From Melioribacteraceae bacterium (lineage in GTDB: Bacteria; Bacteroidota; Ignavibacteria; Ignavibacteriales; Melioribacteraceae), in assembly GCA_015493615.1 (NCBI GenBank), contig WGCV01000043.1, positions 1 to 64,000 of the forward strand: a stretch of DNA of 64,000 nucleotides, given 5' to 3'. Below are positions 44,627-53,092 of this stretch, one piece after another (positions within the stretch are counted from its first letter, which is position 1; each line of letters begins with the position of its first letter). The translations under genes and the position numbers were made by a program. The notes beneath the pieces are model-generated. The model worked only from the letters and a program-made list of their open reading frames with translations. It searched no databases and had not been told where the DNA came from.

Positions 44627-46120
44627 ATGGAATATAAAAGATCGGCGGGAATTTTACTTCATCCGACCTCGTTGCCGGGGGAATACGGTATCGGAGATTT
44701 GGGCGAAAATGCATATAAGTTTGTTGACTTCATGGAAAAAGCGGGACAGAAACTTTGGCAGGTTTTTCCTTTAGGCCCAACCGGTTTTGGGGATTCGCCT
44801 TATCAGAGTTTTTCTGCTTTTGCAGGAAATCCGCTGCTTATTAGTCCGGACTTACTGAAAGAGAAAGGATTGCTTTCAGAAACGGACTTGTCTCAAATTC
44901 CGGAATTTGAACCTCACAATATTGAATTCGGGAAATTGATTAATTATAAAACGGAGCTTCTGAAAAAAGCATACGCAAATTATAAGGAAGCGGGTTTTGC
45001 GGATAAAACCGAGTACGAAAAATTTTGCAACGAGAATTCTTTCTGGCTTGAAGACTATGCCCTTTTCATGGCGAGTAAGGAATATCACGGGGGCGTATTA
45101 TGGACAAAGTGGGAAAAATCGATAGCGTTCCGTGAAGCGTCTAAGTTGGATGAGTGGAAGGAAAAACTTTCCGATTTGATAAATTATCAGAAGTTTATTC
45201 AGTTTACTTTTTTTGACGAGTGGAAAGCTTTAAGGCAATACGCCAATCAAAAGGGAATTACAATAATCGGCGACATGCCTATATTTATTGCTTATGACAG
45301 CTCCGATGTATGGGCGAACAAAGAGCTATTCACCGTTGACGAAAAGGGCGAACTGGAAACTGTCGCCGGAGTGCCGCCCGATTATTTTAGTCCGACGGGA
45401 CAGTTGTGGGGAAATCCTTTGTATCGCTGGGACGAAATGCGTAAAGATAATTTCAGCTGGTGGAAGAAGCGTTTCGGAAAATTGTTTGAACTTGTTGATA
45501 TTGTCCGGATTGATCATTTCCGGGGATTTGAGGCGTTTTGGGAAATTCCCGGAGGAGCGCCGAACGCAATCAAAGGGAAGTGGGTTAAAGCTCCCGGAGA
45601 AGAGCTGTTCACCGAGATTAAAAGAACTTTCGGCGATCTTCCTATTTTAGCGGAAGACCTTGGCGTAATTACCGATGAGGTCCGCGCTTTAAGGGATAAG
45701 TTCGGATTTCCCGGGATGAAAATTTTGCAGTTTGCTTTCGGGAAAGATGGAGATAAAAATTTTCTCCCGCACAATTATTCACGGAACTCGGTTGTTTATA
45801 CCGGCTCGCACGATAACGACACAACCAAAGGATTTTTCGATAAGGCGATGAACGAGGATATTGAGCTGTTCGAATGGACGCAGGACTATCTGAATTACTA
45901 CGGCGCTGAGATTGTTTTTCCGCTGATTAAGGAGGCTTACAAATCTGTCGCAAATTACGCAATTATTCCGATGCAGGATATTCTTAATCTCGGTTCGCAA
46001 GCGCGAATGAATTTTCCGGGGAAACTCGGAGGAAACTGGAGTTGGAGATTCAGTTGGGACCAAATTACGGAAGAGCTTGCCTCAAAGTATCACTATCTGT
46101 GCAAACTTTACGAAAGATGA
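44627..46120 (+). CDS. malQ: 4-alpha-glucanotransferase
   Basis: A 497-residue GH77 enzyme. The N-terminus RSAGILLHPTSLPGEYGIGDLG is diagnostic. Downstream are GFGDSPYQSFSAFAGNPLLIS, the nucleophile region VRIDHFRGFEAFWEIP, the acid region ILAEDLGVIT and the stabiliser YTGSHDNDTT. It moves alpha-1,4-glucan segments between maltodextrins in the cytoplasm, in glycogen or maltodextrin turnover. No export signal is present. AAAGGAAAG precedes the ATG. It stands alone between two repeat-rich spacers. Together with the pullulanase and a sugar MFS transporter, it supports growth on alpha-glucans. Confidence 0.95.
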   Translation: MEYKRSAGILLHPTSLPGEYGIGDLGENAYKFVDFMEKAGQKLWQVFPLGPTGFGDSPYQSFSAFAGNPLLISPDLLKEKGLLSETDLSQIPEFEPHNIEFGKLINYKTELLKKAYANYKEAGFADKTEYEKFCNENSFWLEDYALFMASKEYHGGVLWTKWEKSIAFREASKLDEWKEKLSDLINYQKFIQFTFFDEWKALRQYANQKGITIIGDMPIFIAYDSSDVWANKELFTVDEKGELETVAGVPPDYFSPTGQLWGNPLYRWDEMRKDNFSWWKKRFGKLFELVDIVRIDHFRGFEAFWEIPGGAPNAIKGKWVKAPGEELFTEIKRTFGDLPILAEDLGVITDEVRALRDKFGFPGMKILQFAFGKDGDKNFLPHNYSRNSVVYTGSHDNDTTKGFFDKAMNEDIELFEWTQDYLNYYGAEIVFPLIKEAYKSVANYAIIPMQDILNLGSQARMNFPGKLGGNWSWRFSWDQITEELASKYHYLCKLYER

Positions 46121-46152
46121 TTTTATCCTGTCGCTGAATAGTCTCAGCATAC

Positions 46153-46341
46153 ATGAGCCTACTTAAAAAAGGTGATTATTTGCAAATTCAATAATTTATA
46201 AACCGCTGAAGCGGTTACTGATTTCTCTATGTTATTGCTAACCCCCCGTCTGCCACGGCGGATAAGTCGTGGGCTAATAGAATGCTTATTTTACATTGCA
46301 ACCGTTTCAACGGTTTTTAGACCTTTCTTTAGTAAACTCAT
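46153..46341. mobile_element. Dispersed repeat R4 with terminal inverted repeats
   Basis: The ends ATGAGCCTACTTAAAAAAGG and the complement of CTTTCTTTAGTAAACTCAT are imperfect inverted repeats. The 9-mer CATACATGA occurs at both edges (46148-46156 and 46339-46347). Internal palindromes are AACCGCTGAAGCGGTT and AACCGTTTCAACGGTT, with a GTCGTGGGCTAAT block between. It resembles non-autonomous elements of this phylum. No transposase is nearby. Confidence 0.65.
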
Positions 46342-46354
46342 ACATGATATTTAG

Positions 46355-46444
46355 GGTTGCGATTTTGAAACATTATTTTTCCTATGTTGCATAATTGAAA
46401 CATTTTTCTGAAATTTTCTTTAAAAATGTTGCATTTTTGAAATA
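46355..46444 (+). promoter_or_regulatory. Three phased 18-bp palindromic sites upstream of the kinase/activator operon
   Basis: GGTTGCGATTTTGAAACA (46355-46372), TGTTGCATAATTGAAACA (46385-46402) and TGTTGCATTTTTGAAATA (46427-46444) share the pattern TGTTGCA-N4-TGAAACA, an interrupted dyad. Starts are 30 and 42 bp apart, close to three and four helix turns. They end 44 bp before the ATG of the sensor kinase. Such arrays are typical enhancer sites for dimeric activators of the NtrC class, one of which is encoded in the same operon. Confidence 0.6.
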
Positions 46445-46488
46445 TTCTCTATAATTTTAAAACAAAATTAGAAGGGAATATTAATTGC

Positions 46489-48987
46489 ATGAGCGGCGCC
46501 GAGCAAAATAATAACTCAAGAGTCATCAAAGAAAAACATATTTTTATTGTCATAGTTGTTTTATCGTTTGTGATTACGCTTATCGGTGCAATTATTTATC
46601 TTAACCGGCTGCCAAAATTAAAACTTCGTGAAATCTCCTACGTGGCTTATCAAACTAAAAGTTACGAAAAGCTCGTTCATTTAGATTCCTCCGATTCCGC
46701 TGAAATTTTCACCTTAAGCCAAGTACCGAACGAACTATCATACAAAATTACAATCTCGGATTTATCGGAAAAACATAAGATTGAATTTAAAATTAAAGCC
46801 GAAAAAACTAATCTTGACTGGATTACTTTTGACGATTTAAACGGGGACGGGAGTAAAGAAATAATTGCCCTCTATTTAAGGCGCGACTCGCTTTATCAAT
46901 CTATTTTCAATCAAAAAACCGGAAGTTTTTTTTCGGGTGAAAAACTTGTAATGGTTAAACCTGAAAAAGCGCTTCATAAGAAATGGTTTTTTCACATAAA
47001 AACGGGGGGGATTATCAGCGACGATTCTACCGGCAAACATCTTATTTTTATAATGTGGGCAACCGGGGCTGTTTATCCGCGCGCGGTATTTGATTATAGT
47101 TTGTCAAAGCAGAAAATTGTAAGACGCCTTGATATGCTGTCCTCTCCTTATTTGCTTTACCTTTTTGATTTGAATAATGACGGTAAAAAAGAAATTATTG
47201 TTTCCACCATGGCGACGGCGACAGTTGAAAATATCAGCGATAAAAACAAATACGATTTTTATCACAGCTGGGTTATCGCTTTAAAACATAATTTTGAACC
47301 TCTTTTTACAATTAAAAAAGGACCTAAATTTTCATTTTTTTATACGGATACTCTTTCCACACAAAAAGGTAATTTCATCGTCGCGGCGCATCGTTCTCCC
47401 GCCAATAGTAATTATCCGGTGGAAATTTTAAAAATCGATTCCACCGGTAAAGTAGTTAAACAAGTAAAATTGAAAGCAATCCGTAGTTTTTATTTTTCCG
47501 TGCAAAAAGATGAATCAATTTGGTTTGCATTCAAAGACACGCTTAAAATTTTTAACGATAATTTGAAGACAATTCACAAAGTTTCTTTACCATCGTCAAA
47601 ATCGGTCACTTCCGTGTATGAGTTTTCGTTTCCGGGCGGCGACTATTTTATAGGCTGGGCTTACGGCAACCTTTATGTTTTTGATAGGAATTATAATCTG
47701 ATTTTATATAAAAAGTTTGAATATTCCGAAAAATTATCGAGAGGAGATATTTCGATATTCCAAAACCGAAACGGCGGTCTTCCCTACGTATTAATTAGCG
47801 GTAAAGCTCAACGGAGATTATTTGAAATCGCGCCTAACAATCCGACGTTTATAATATTTTTCATCTTTTTGGGCGTATGGATATTGCTGTCGCTGTTCCT
47901 CTATTTTTCGAAAGTTTTGCTTCAAAAAGTTTTTATTTATTACTTCTATTTTTCACATTCTTCCGCAAGATCGTCCAACATGATTATACTGATTGACAGT
48001 AATAAAAAAGTCCGATATATGAACCAGGTTGCTAAAACGGTATTCTGCAGGGAGCGATCCAAATGCGACGAAAAAGGGCATTCCCATTATTCTTGGCTCT
48101 CTGAAGTGTCAAATGAGTTGTATAAGTTTCTTGATGTCGGAATTCAAACTTCCAATGAAGCGACGGCGGAGTTTACCGTTTCAACCGATAAACAAATTTT
48201 ACGCGTTAAAGGTACATTCATTCCCTTTGTCTTATTCAATTCTTATCCGATAGGTTATTACTGCAGTCTGGTAGATTTATCAAAATCAATTGAAGCGGAG
48301 CGCGCAAAAGTTTATTCGCATTCAATTCAAAAGGTTGCGCATGAAATCAAGACGCCGCTCAACTCCCTACTGTTTACAGTGAAGTCGCTGGAGTTTCAGC
48401 ATAAGAGCGACGAAGAAGTGAATCAGGAAGAAATTTTAAGCGACCTTCGTTTGCTGGAAACGGAAGTTAAAAGAATCAAAACTTTGACAAATAATCTTTT
48501 GAAATTTGCGAATCTGCAGAAGCCTCATTTTAAAGAAGTGAATATCGAGGAAATAATTTCCAAGTCCATTGAGAAATTTGAACCTTATAGGGGAAAAGGC
48601 GTTGAATTTAAGATTACGGGTGCGCTAGGAACTGTTTTCGCCGATGAATTTCAGATGAAAGAAGCTTTCCAGATATTAATCGAAAACAGCATTGACGCTA
48701 TGAAAGCCAACGGTAAAGTAGAAATTATAATTTCAAAAGAAGTGATTCACGATGTTGAATTTTTGAAAATTATGCTGTTGGACGAGGGTGGTGGAATTCC
48801 GGAAAAAATCCATGACGTTTTGTTCGATCCTTATGTTACAACCAAGCTGCACGGAACCGGCATGGGACTGGCTATTGCTCAGAAAATAGTGGAAGATCAT
48901 GGAAGCAAATTAACTTTTACCACCGGTCCGAACGGTACTATATTTAGTTTTTATTTGAAATGTATTAACTGCGGAGAAGAAGTATGA
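46489..48987 (+). CDS. Membrane sensor histidine kinase with FG-GAP-like sensor region
   Basis: An 832-residue kinase. TM1 is at about 18-40. The following 420 residues are a beta-rich extracytoplasmic domain containing FDDLNGDGSKEII and FDLNNDGKKEIIV, calcium-loop motifs of FG-GAP/VCBS propellers. TM2 is at about 462-484 (PTFIIFFIFLGVWILLSLFLYF). A PAS-like domain follows (about 505-610), then the dimerisation/phosphoacceptor helix with His618 (AHEIKTPLNSLL) and the ATP domain with ENSIDAM, LLDEGGGIP and GTGMGLAIAQKIVEDH. AGAAGGGA precedes the ATG. It overlaps the sigma54 activator gene by 4 bp (ATGA) and is surely its partner. Confidence 0.92.
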   Translation: MSGAEQNNNSRVIKEKHIFIVIVVLSFVITLIGAIIYLNRLPKLKLREISYVAYQTKSYEKLVHLDSSDSAEIFTLSQVPNELSYKITISDLSEKHKIEFKIKAEKTNLDWITFDDLNGDGSKEIIALYLRRDSLYQSIFNQKTGSFFSGEKLVMVKPEKALHKKWFFHIKTGGIISDDSTGKHLIFIMWATGAVYPRAVFDYSLSKQKIVRRLDMLSSPYLLYLFDLNNDGKKEIIVSTMATATVENISDKNKYDFYHSWVIALKHNFEPLFTIKKGPKFSFFYTDTLSTQKGNFIVAAHRSPANSNYPVEILKIDSTGKVVKQVKLKAIRSFYFSVQKDESIWFAFKDTLKIFNDNLKTIHKVSLPSSKSVTSVYEFSFPGGDYFIGWAYGNLYVFDRNYNLILYKKFEYSEKLSRGDISIFQNRNGGLPYVLISGKAQRRLFEIAPNNPTFIIFFIFLGVWILLSLFLYFSKVLLQKVFIYYFYFSHSSARSSNMIILIDSNKKVRYMNQVAKTVFCRERSKCDEKGHSHYSWLSEVSNELYKFLDVGIQTSNEATAEFTVSTDKQILRVKGTFIPFVLFNSYPIGYYCSLVDLSKSIEAERAKVYSHSIQKVAHEIKTPLNSLLFTVKSLEFQHKSDEEVNQEEILSDLRLLETEVKRIKTLTNNLLKFANLQKPHFKEVNIEEIISKSIEKFEPYRGKGVEFKITGALGTVFADEFQMKEAFQILIENSIDAMKANGKVEIIISKEVIHDVEFLKIMLLDEGGGIPEKIHDVLFDPYVTTKLHGTGMGLAIAQKIVEDHGSKLTFTTGPNGTIFSFYLKCINCGEEV

Positions 48988-50375
48988 AAAATCCTCCTTT
49001 AATTTTAGCTATTGACGATGATACCGCGTATTTGCAATCGATAAAAAAGATGTTGAGATTCAGCGGTTTTATAGTCCGGACGCTTGATAACGTAAATCTT
49101 GTTAAAGATGAGATACGCGAACATAATTTCAGTGCGATACTTCTCGATTTACAGATGCCGGGAATAACGGGATTGGATTTGCTGAAACAGATTATTGCCT
49201 ACAGACCGGGTATCCCGATCATCGTTGTTTCGGGGACCGCCGGAATAGAAACAGCCGTTGAGGCAATAAAACTCGGCGCTTATGATTTTCTGGAAAAGCC
49301 GGTTGATTTTGAAAGACTAATGATTGCAATAAATAACGCCTTAAAACATCTTACGCTTAATATCGAGAAAGAGATGCTTACCCAGGAACTTGCGTCGTCG
49401 CATCAAATATTGGGGGAAAGCGAAGCTACGATTAAGATGAAAAACGAAATCAAAACTATTGGAGCTTCCAACATACGAGCGCTTATTATAGGCGAAAGCG
49501 GAACCGGAAAGGAGCTTGTGGCGTGGGGGATATATCATAACAGTCCGAGAAAGAACAAACCTTTCATTAAAATAAACTGCGCCTCAATTCCTCATGACTT
49601 GTTGGAGAGCGAGCTTTTCGGATATAAAAAAGGTTCATTTACCGGAGCGGTTAATGATAAACTCGGAAAATTCCAAGCAGCCGACGGCGGTACGCTTTTC
49701 CTTGACGAGATCGGCGAACTTGATATTTCGCTCCAGGCAAAACTTCTTAGAGTTCTTGAAGAAGGAGAAATTGAAATAGTAGGCTCGAACGAAAGCGTTC
49801 AGGTTGACGTCCGGATAATAGCGGCGACCAATCAAGATTTGCCTGCGTTAATAAGAGAAGGGAAGTTCAGAGAGGATTTATTTCACAGATTGAACGTCGC
49901 TAGAATTGACGTCCCTCCTCTTCGCGAAAGAAAGGAAGATATTTTGCCGATTGCCTATCATTTTATTGAGAAATATAACGAGGAGTACAATAAAAAAATC
50001 AGAAGAATTTCTCCGCAAGCCGAAGGATTGCTTGTAAACCACAGCTGGAAGGGAAATGTAAGGGAATTGAGGAATGTAATAGAAAGCACGGTTCTCTTTA
50101 ATAGTTCGGAAACTATCGACGTAAAAGAGATCATCGAAGCATTCAATCGCAGTGGATACGACTTTGAAGAAAAACTTTTTACGTCGGACGGGGAATTTCC
50201 GGATTTAAAAACCGCGAAAAATAATTTTGAAAAAAATTATCTTTTAAGCGTTCTCCGGGCGACCGATTGGGCGATAGGAAAAGCTGCGGATATTATGGCG
50301 ATAGACAGATCTAATTTATTTAAGAAAATGAAGCAGTTCGGAATTCAAAAACCCGGCGAGGGAAAAGAGGAATAA
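48984..50375 (+). CDS. Sigma54-dependent response regulator (NtrC type)
   Basis: A 463-residue regulator. The receiver (1-120) has the acidic cluster at 11-13, phosphoacceptor Asp55 (LLDLQMPG) and Lys105 (EKPV). The AAA+ domain (about 140-370) has Walker A GESGTGKE at 170-177, the sigma54 contact loop GSFTGA at 217-222 and Walker B GGTLFLDEIGE at 235-245. A Fis-type helix-turn-helix ends the protein (ATDWAIGKAADIMAIDRSNLFKKMKQ). It activates RpoN promoters when phosphorylated by the kinase encoded just upstream. The phased palindromes at 46355-46444 are candidate sites for it. The gene meets the convergent CheB-like gene with no base between the two stop codons. Confidence 0.95.
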   Translation: MKNPPLILAIDDDTAYLQSIKKMLRFSGFIVRTLDNVNLVKDEIREHNFSAILLDLQMPGITGLDLLKQIIAYRPGIPIIVVSGTAGIETAVEAIKLGAYDFLEKPVDFERLMIAINNALKHLTLNIEKEMLTQELASSHQILGESEATIKMKNEIKTIGASNIRALIIGESGTGKELVAWGIYHNSPRKNKPFIKINCASIPHDLLESELFGYKKGSFTGAVNDKLGKFQAADGGTLFLDEIGELDISLQAKLLRVLEEGEIEIVGSNESVQVDVRIIAATNQDLPALIREGKFREDLFHRLNVARIDVPPLRERKEDILPIAYHFIEKYNEEYNKKIRRISPQAEGLLVNHSWKGNVRELRNVIESTVLFNSSETIDVKEIIEAFNRSGYDFEEKLFTSDGEFPDLKTAKNNFEKNYLLSVLRATDWAIGKAADIMAIDRSNLFKKMKQFGIQKPGEGKEE

Positions 50376-51377
50376 TCAGTGGAAACTGTTTTGCCTGTAA
50401 ACTTTTATCGCTTCTGAAATTATTTCTTTGGGGAGATTTGCGACATCGACTATTTTATCGGCTAATCCGGAATTAATCGCCGATAGCGGCATCGCGTGTA
50501 TAACGGCGGTATCCGGAGATTGAACGATAACTCTGCCTCCCGCCTTTGAAATATAGGCAGCGCCGGCTGTTCCGTCGTGTCCCATCCCGGTTAAAATTAC
50601 TCCGATTGAAGCGTTTGGAAAAACTTCTGCGATACTTTTAAAGAGGGGGTCGGCTGAAGGGCGGACAAAGTTAACGGGGGCGTCCTGGTTAAGTTCAATC
50701 TTTTGTGTCGGAGTTACTTTCATGTGGTAATTACCCGGAGCAAAGTAAATTGTTCCGGCGCTTATTTTCATTCCGTGCTCGGCTAAAACTACATTGTAGC
50801 CGGTTAAATTATTAATTCGTTCGGTATATTGTTTAAGCATCCACGCGGGGGCGTGAAGTACGGTAAGGAATACTGCTTTGTCGGTAAATTCCAGATCCGA
50901 AAAAATTTTTTCCAAGGTTAAAGGACCTCCCGTACTTGCGACTATTCCAACCGCGACAAAGGGAACTTTTTGTTTGCCGGAGTGCATTATCTCTTTCTTC
51001 TTCTCGCTATCCGAAATTTCAAGCTCTAAACTTCGCAGAAGAATGTCATTGTAATAAGGAGGTACAAAGTAGCGGTTGGCGCCGTATTTCATCGCTTTAT
51101 TGCAGACTTCAGGTTCGCCGATATTTACGAAAGCAAAAATGATAATTGTTTTATTAACTTTTCTGATTTTGTTAATCAGCTCCAAGCCTGAGTCAATATC
51201 GGAGGATACGTCAATTAAAATAACGTCAAAAACATCAAGAAGAAGTTCTTCATAAGCAATTTTGTAATCTGAAACTTCTTTAATTAAATATCCGGATTTA
51301 TAAAATATATGCGAAATATAACGCCTGCGGGCTTTATCCGGACTGACGGTCAATATCTTTTTGCGGAGATTGTTCAA
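50376..51377 (-). CDS. CheB-like methylesterase with a degenerate receiver domain
   Basis: A 333-residue protein. The C-terminal methylesterase domain (about 140-325) keeps the catalytic triad: Ser148 (VASTGGP), His175 (VLHAP) and Asp268 (GMGHDGTAGA). It also has FAPGNYHM and the SADPLF substrate loop. The N-terminal receiver has the phosphoacceptor Asp56 (LIDVSS), but the usual acidic pair is replaced by VSPD and the conserved Lys by Pro (RYFVPPYY), so normal phosphorylation is doubtful. CheB removes methyl groups from chemoreceptors, for example the one encoded at 5282. No cheR or cheA is near. It is convergent with the sigma54 activator gene. Confidence 0.88.
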   Translation of the reverse strand: MNNLRKKILTVSPDKARRRYISHIFYKSGYLIKEVSDYKIAYEELLLDVFDVILIDVSSDIDSGLELINKIRKVNKTIIIFAFVNIGEPEVCNKAMKYGANRYFVPPYYNDILLRSLELEISDSEKKKEIMHSGKQKVPFVAVGIVASTGGPLTLEKIFSDLEFTDKAVFLTVLHAPAWMLKQYTERINNLTGYNVVLAEHGMKISAGTIYFAPGNYHMKVTPTQKIELNQDAPVNFVRPSADPLFKSIAEVFPNASIGVILTGMGHDGTAGAAYISKAGGRVIVQSPDTAVIHAMPLSAINSGLADKIVDVANLPKEIISEAIKVYRQNSFH

Positions 51378-51450
51378 TAAACTTTCTTAATATTAAGTTA
51401 AAATTATTTTATTAAGTTACGATAATAAATTAACAAATCGGAGAAAAAAT

Positions 51451-52446
51451 ATGTTAGAAATTGTAATAGTCATATTAACAATATTACTGTTGTTTGTCGT
51501 TATCCAAAATTTCAAGTTGCGAAAACATTTATCCAAAACCAATGACTATGAACGTATTGAAAGAGCGCTAAAAGAGGCTGAGTCAAAAATTGAAAATCTG
51601 AAAAACGGTTACAACAATATCAAAGATGAAAATGATTTTCTTAAAAGCAAAAATAGGGAATTGCAGAGAAAGATGAAAGAGTTGGAACTTGCCAATGTGG
51701 AGTTGCTGGAGCGTAAGGAGGAGTTACAGGCAAGCAAAGAAAAACTTGAGCTTCTTCATAAACAGAAAGAAGAACTTTTCGCTATCGCAATTCACGACAT
51801 AAAGAATCCGGTTTCGGCAATTAAAGGGTATCTCGATTTGCTTCATTCGTATGATTTAACGGCTCAGGAACAGCAGGAAATCATGGAGGGACTTCTTGCT
51901 TCGTCGGATAAAATTGTTAAGCTGGCGCAGGAAATAGCTCAGAATATTGTCAGTGAAAAGTTTGAACCGAATCTAAATTTAAAATCCGCTTCCCTCAAGG
52001 ATATAATCGATTCGGTATGCCGGCAGAATTCCGCTTATGCCGAAAGCAAACATGTTAAACTTATTAACAAAAGCTCAAAAGATTTACCTCATGTGAAAGT
52101 TGACCCGAACAAAATTGAGGAAGCCATTGATAATCTTGTAAATAATGCCATAAAATACGGACCCGAGGGGACGACGGTAGAAGTTAAAACTTTTTTTAAT
52201 TCCGAGACTATTACAATTGAAGTAAACGACGACGGACAGGGAATTCCAAAGGAGGAACAGGAGAAAATTTTCAGTAAGGGAGCGTTGTTATCTACCGAAC
52301 CAACCGGCGGAGAGAGCCGTAACGGTTTGGGATTGTGGATTGTAAAAAAAATAATAGAGGATCATAACGGTAAAGTTTACGTTGAAAGCAAGGAGGGAGT
52401 TGGCTCCAATTTCGGCATTAAACTGCCTTACGGGAACAGTGATTAA
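51451..52446 (+). CDS. Membrane-anchored sensor histidine kinase
   Basis: A 331-residue kinase. One N-terminal membrane helix (MLEIVIVILTILLLFVVIQ) leads into a long coiled coil (about 28-105, rich in E, K and L). The phosphoacceptor His115 lies in AIHDIKNPVSAIKGYLDLL. The ATP-binding domain has VNNAIKYGPEGT, VNDDGQGIP and RNGLGLWIVKKIIEDHNGKV. There is no periplasmic sensor; input probably comes through the coiled coil or membrane. GGAG lies 8 bases before the ATG. The single-domain receiver encoded convergently at 52473 is a candidate partner. The promoter must lie in the 73-bp divergent gap with the cheB-like gene. Confidence 0.92.
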   Translation: MLEIVIVILTILLLFVVIQNFKLRKHLSKTNDYERIERALKEAESKIENLKNGYNNIKDENDFLKSKNRELQRKMKELELANVELLERKEELQASKEKLELLHKQKEELFAIAIHDIKNPVSAIKGYLDLLHSYDLTAQEQQEIMEGLLASSDKIVKLAQEIAQNIVSEKFEPNLNLKSASLKDIIDSVCRQNSAYAESKHVKLINKSSKDLPHVKVDPNKIEEAIDNLVNNAIKYGPEGTTVEVKTFFNSETITIEVNDDGQGIPKEEQEKIFSKGALLSTEPTGGESRNGLGLWIVKKIIEDHNGKVYVESKEGVGSNFGIKLPYGNSD

Positions 52447-52472
52447 AGATTTTGCTTTTGGCAATATTAAAT

Positions 52473-52814
52473 TTACTTTAATTTTTCCCCCAGTACGCTA
52501 AGATTATTTTTTGAGATGAATAATTTTGCTCCAAGCGATTCTGCTTTTCTGCGGTAAGCGGGAATGTCATAATTAGTAATAAATCCTATTCTCCAATTTG
52601 AATTTATTTTGGTTATAATTTCGGCAGTTTCAAATCCGCTAATTCCATTCATTTTAATATCAAGTAAAATCCAGTCCGGATTAAGATTCCCTTTTTTCAA
52701 ATCGGCAATTAAGGACTCGCCGCTATCATATTCCATAATTTCGTTTTCATCTTTAATGAATTCAATAATTGTTTTACGAACCAGAGTGTTATCATCTACA
52801 ATAATTATCAGCAT
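52473..52814 (-). CDS. Single-domain response regulator
   Basis: A 113-residue CheY-like receiver with no output domain. Asp7-Asp8 (IIVDDN), phosphoacceptor Asp52 (LLDIKMNG), Thr80 (FITNYD) and Lys102 (FISKNN) are all in place, so it should be phosphorylated. It is slightly short at the C-terminus (last helix VLGEKLK). It is convergent with the membrane-anchored kinase, 26 bp away, and may act as its partner or as a phosphorelay step. Confidence 0.9.
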   Translation of the reverse strand: MLIIIVDDNTLVRKTIIEFIKDENEIMEYDSGESLIADLKKGNLNPDWILLDIKMNGISGFETAEIITKINSNWRIGFITNYDIPAYRRKAESLGAKLFISKNNLSVLGEKLK

Positions 52815-52861
52815 CGGTTTTTATCCTTTTTTAGCCTACGAATAAGAACTGGAGCGAGGGT

Positions 52862-52995
52862 TTTGTAACGTAGATTGCTTGATTTTTCCGCGGAGGGCGG
52901 GAAAATAGTCAATCTGCGTTAGTTATTTTTTCCGTTTTTACTCACAGATTGATCGTCCCTCAATCTGTGGGACTAATCAATCTGCGCTAAATACA
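52862..52995. mobile_element. Inverted-repeat element R3, copy 1
   Basis: It starts TTTGTAACGTAGATTGCTTG and ends CTAATCAATCTGCGCTAAA; the ends are imperfect inverted repeats (TTTGTA-CG-AGATTG). It contains the dyad CACAGATTGATCGTCCCTCA with its partner CAATCTGTGGG. It shares ends with 55621-55735. Confidence 0.7.
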
Positions 52996-53014
52996 ATCTT
53001 CAATGGGGTTAACT

Positions 53015-53062
53015 CTAATTTAGAGATTCTTCGTCCCGCCAGGGCGGGACTCAGAATGACCA
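53015..53062 (-). repeat. Fragment of miniature element R1
   Basis: TCTAATTTAGAGATTCTTCG, a CCCGCCAGGGCGGG palindrome and CTCAGAATGACCAAA match core and end segments of R1. The terminal repeats are missing. Confidence 0.6.
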
Positions 53063-53092
53063 AAACAGTTGGTAATCAAGACTACACTTTTT

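Noticed and set aside
46474-46488. Sigma54 promoter GGGAATATTAATTGC before the kinase gene
   Set aside because: GG and GC have the right spacing, but transcription would start inside the coding region, and no later start codon fits the protein. The segment AGAAGGGA is better read as the ribosome site.
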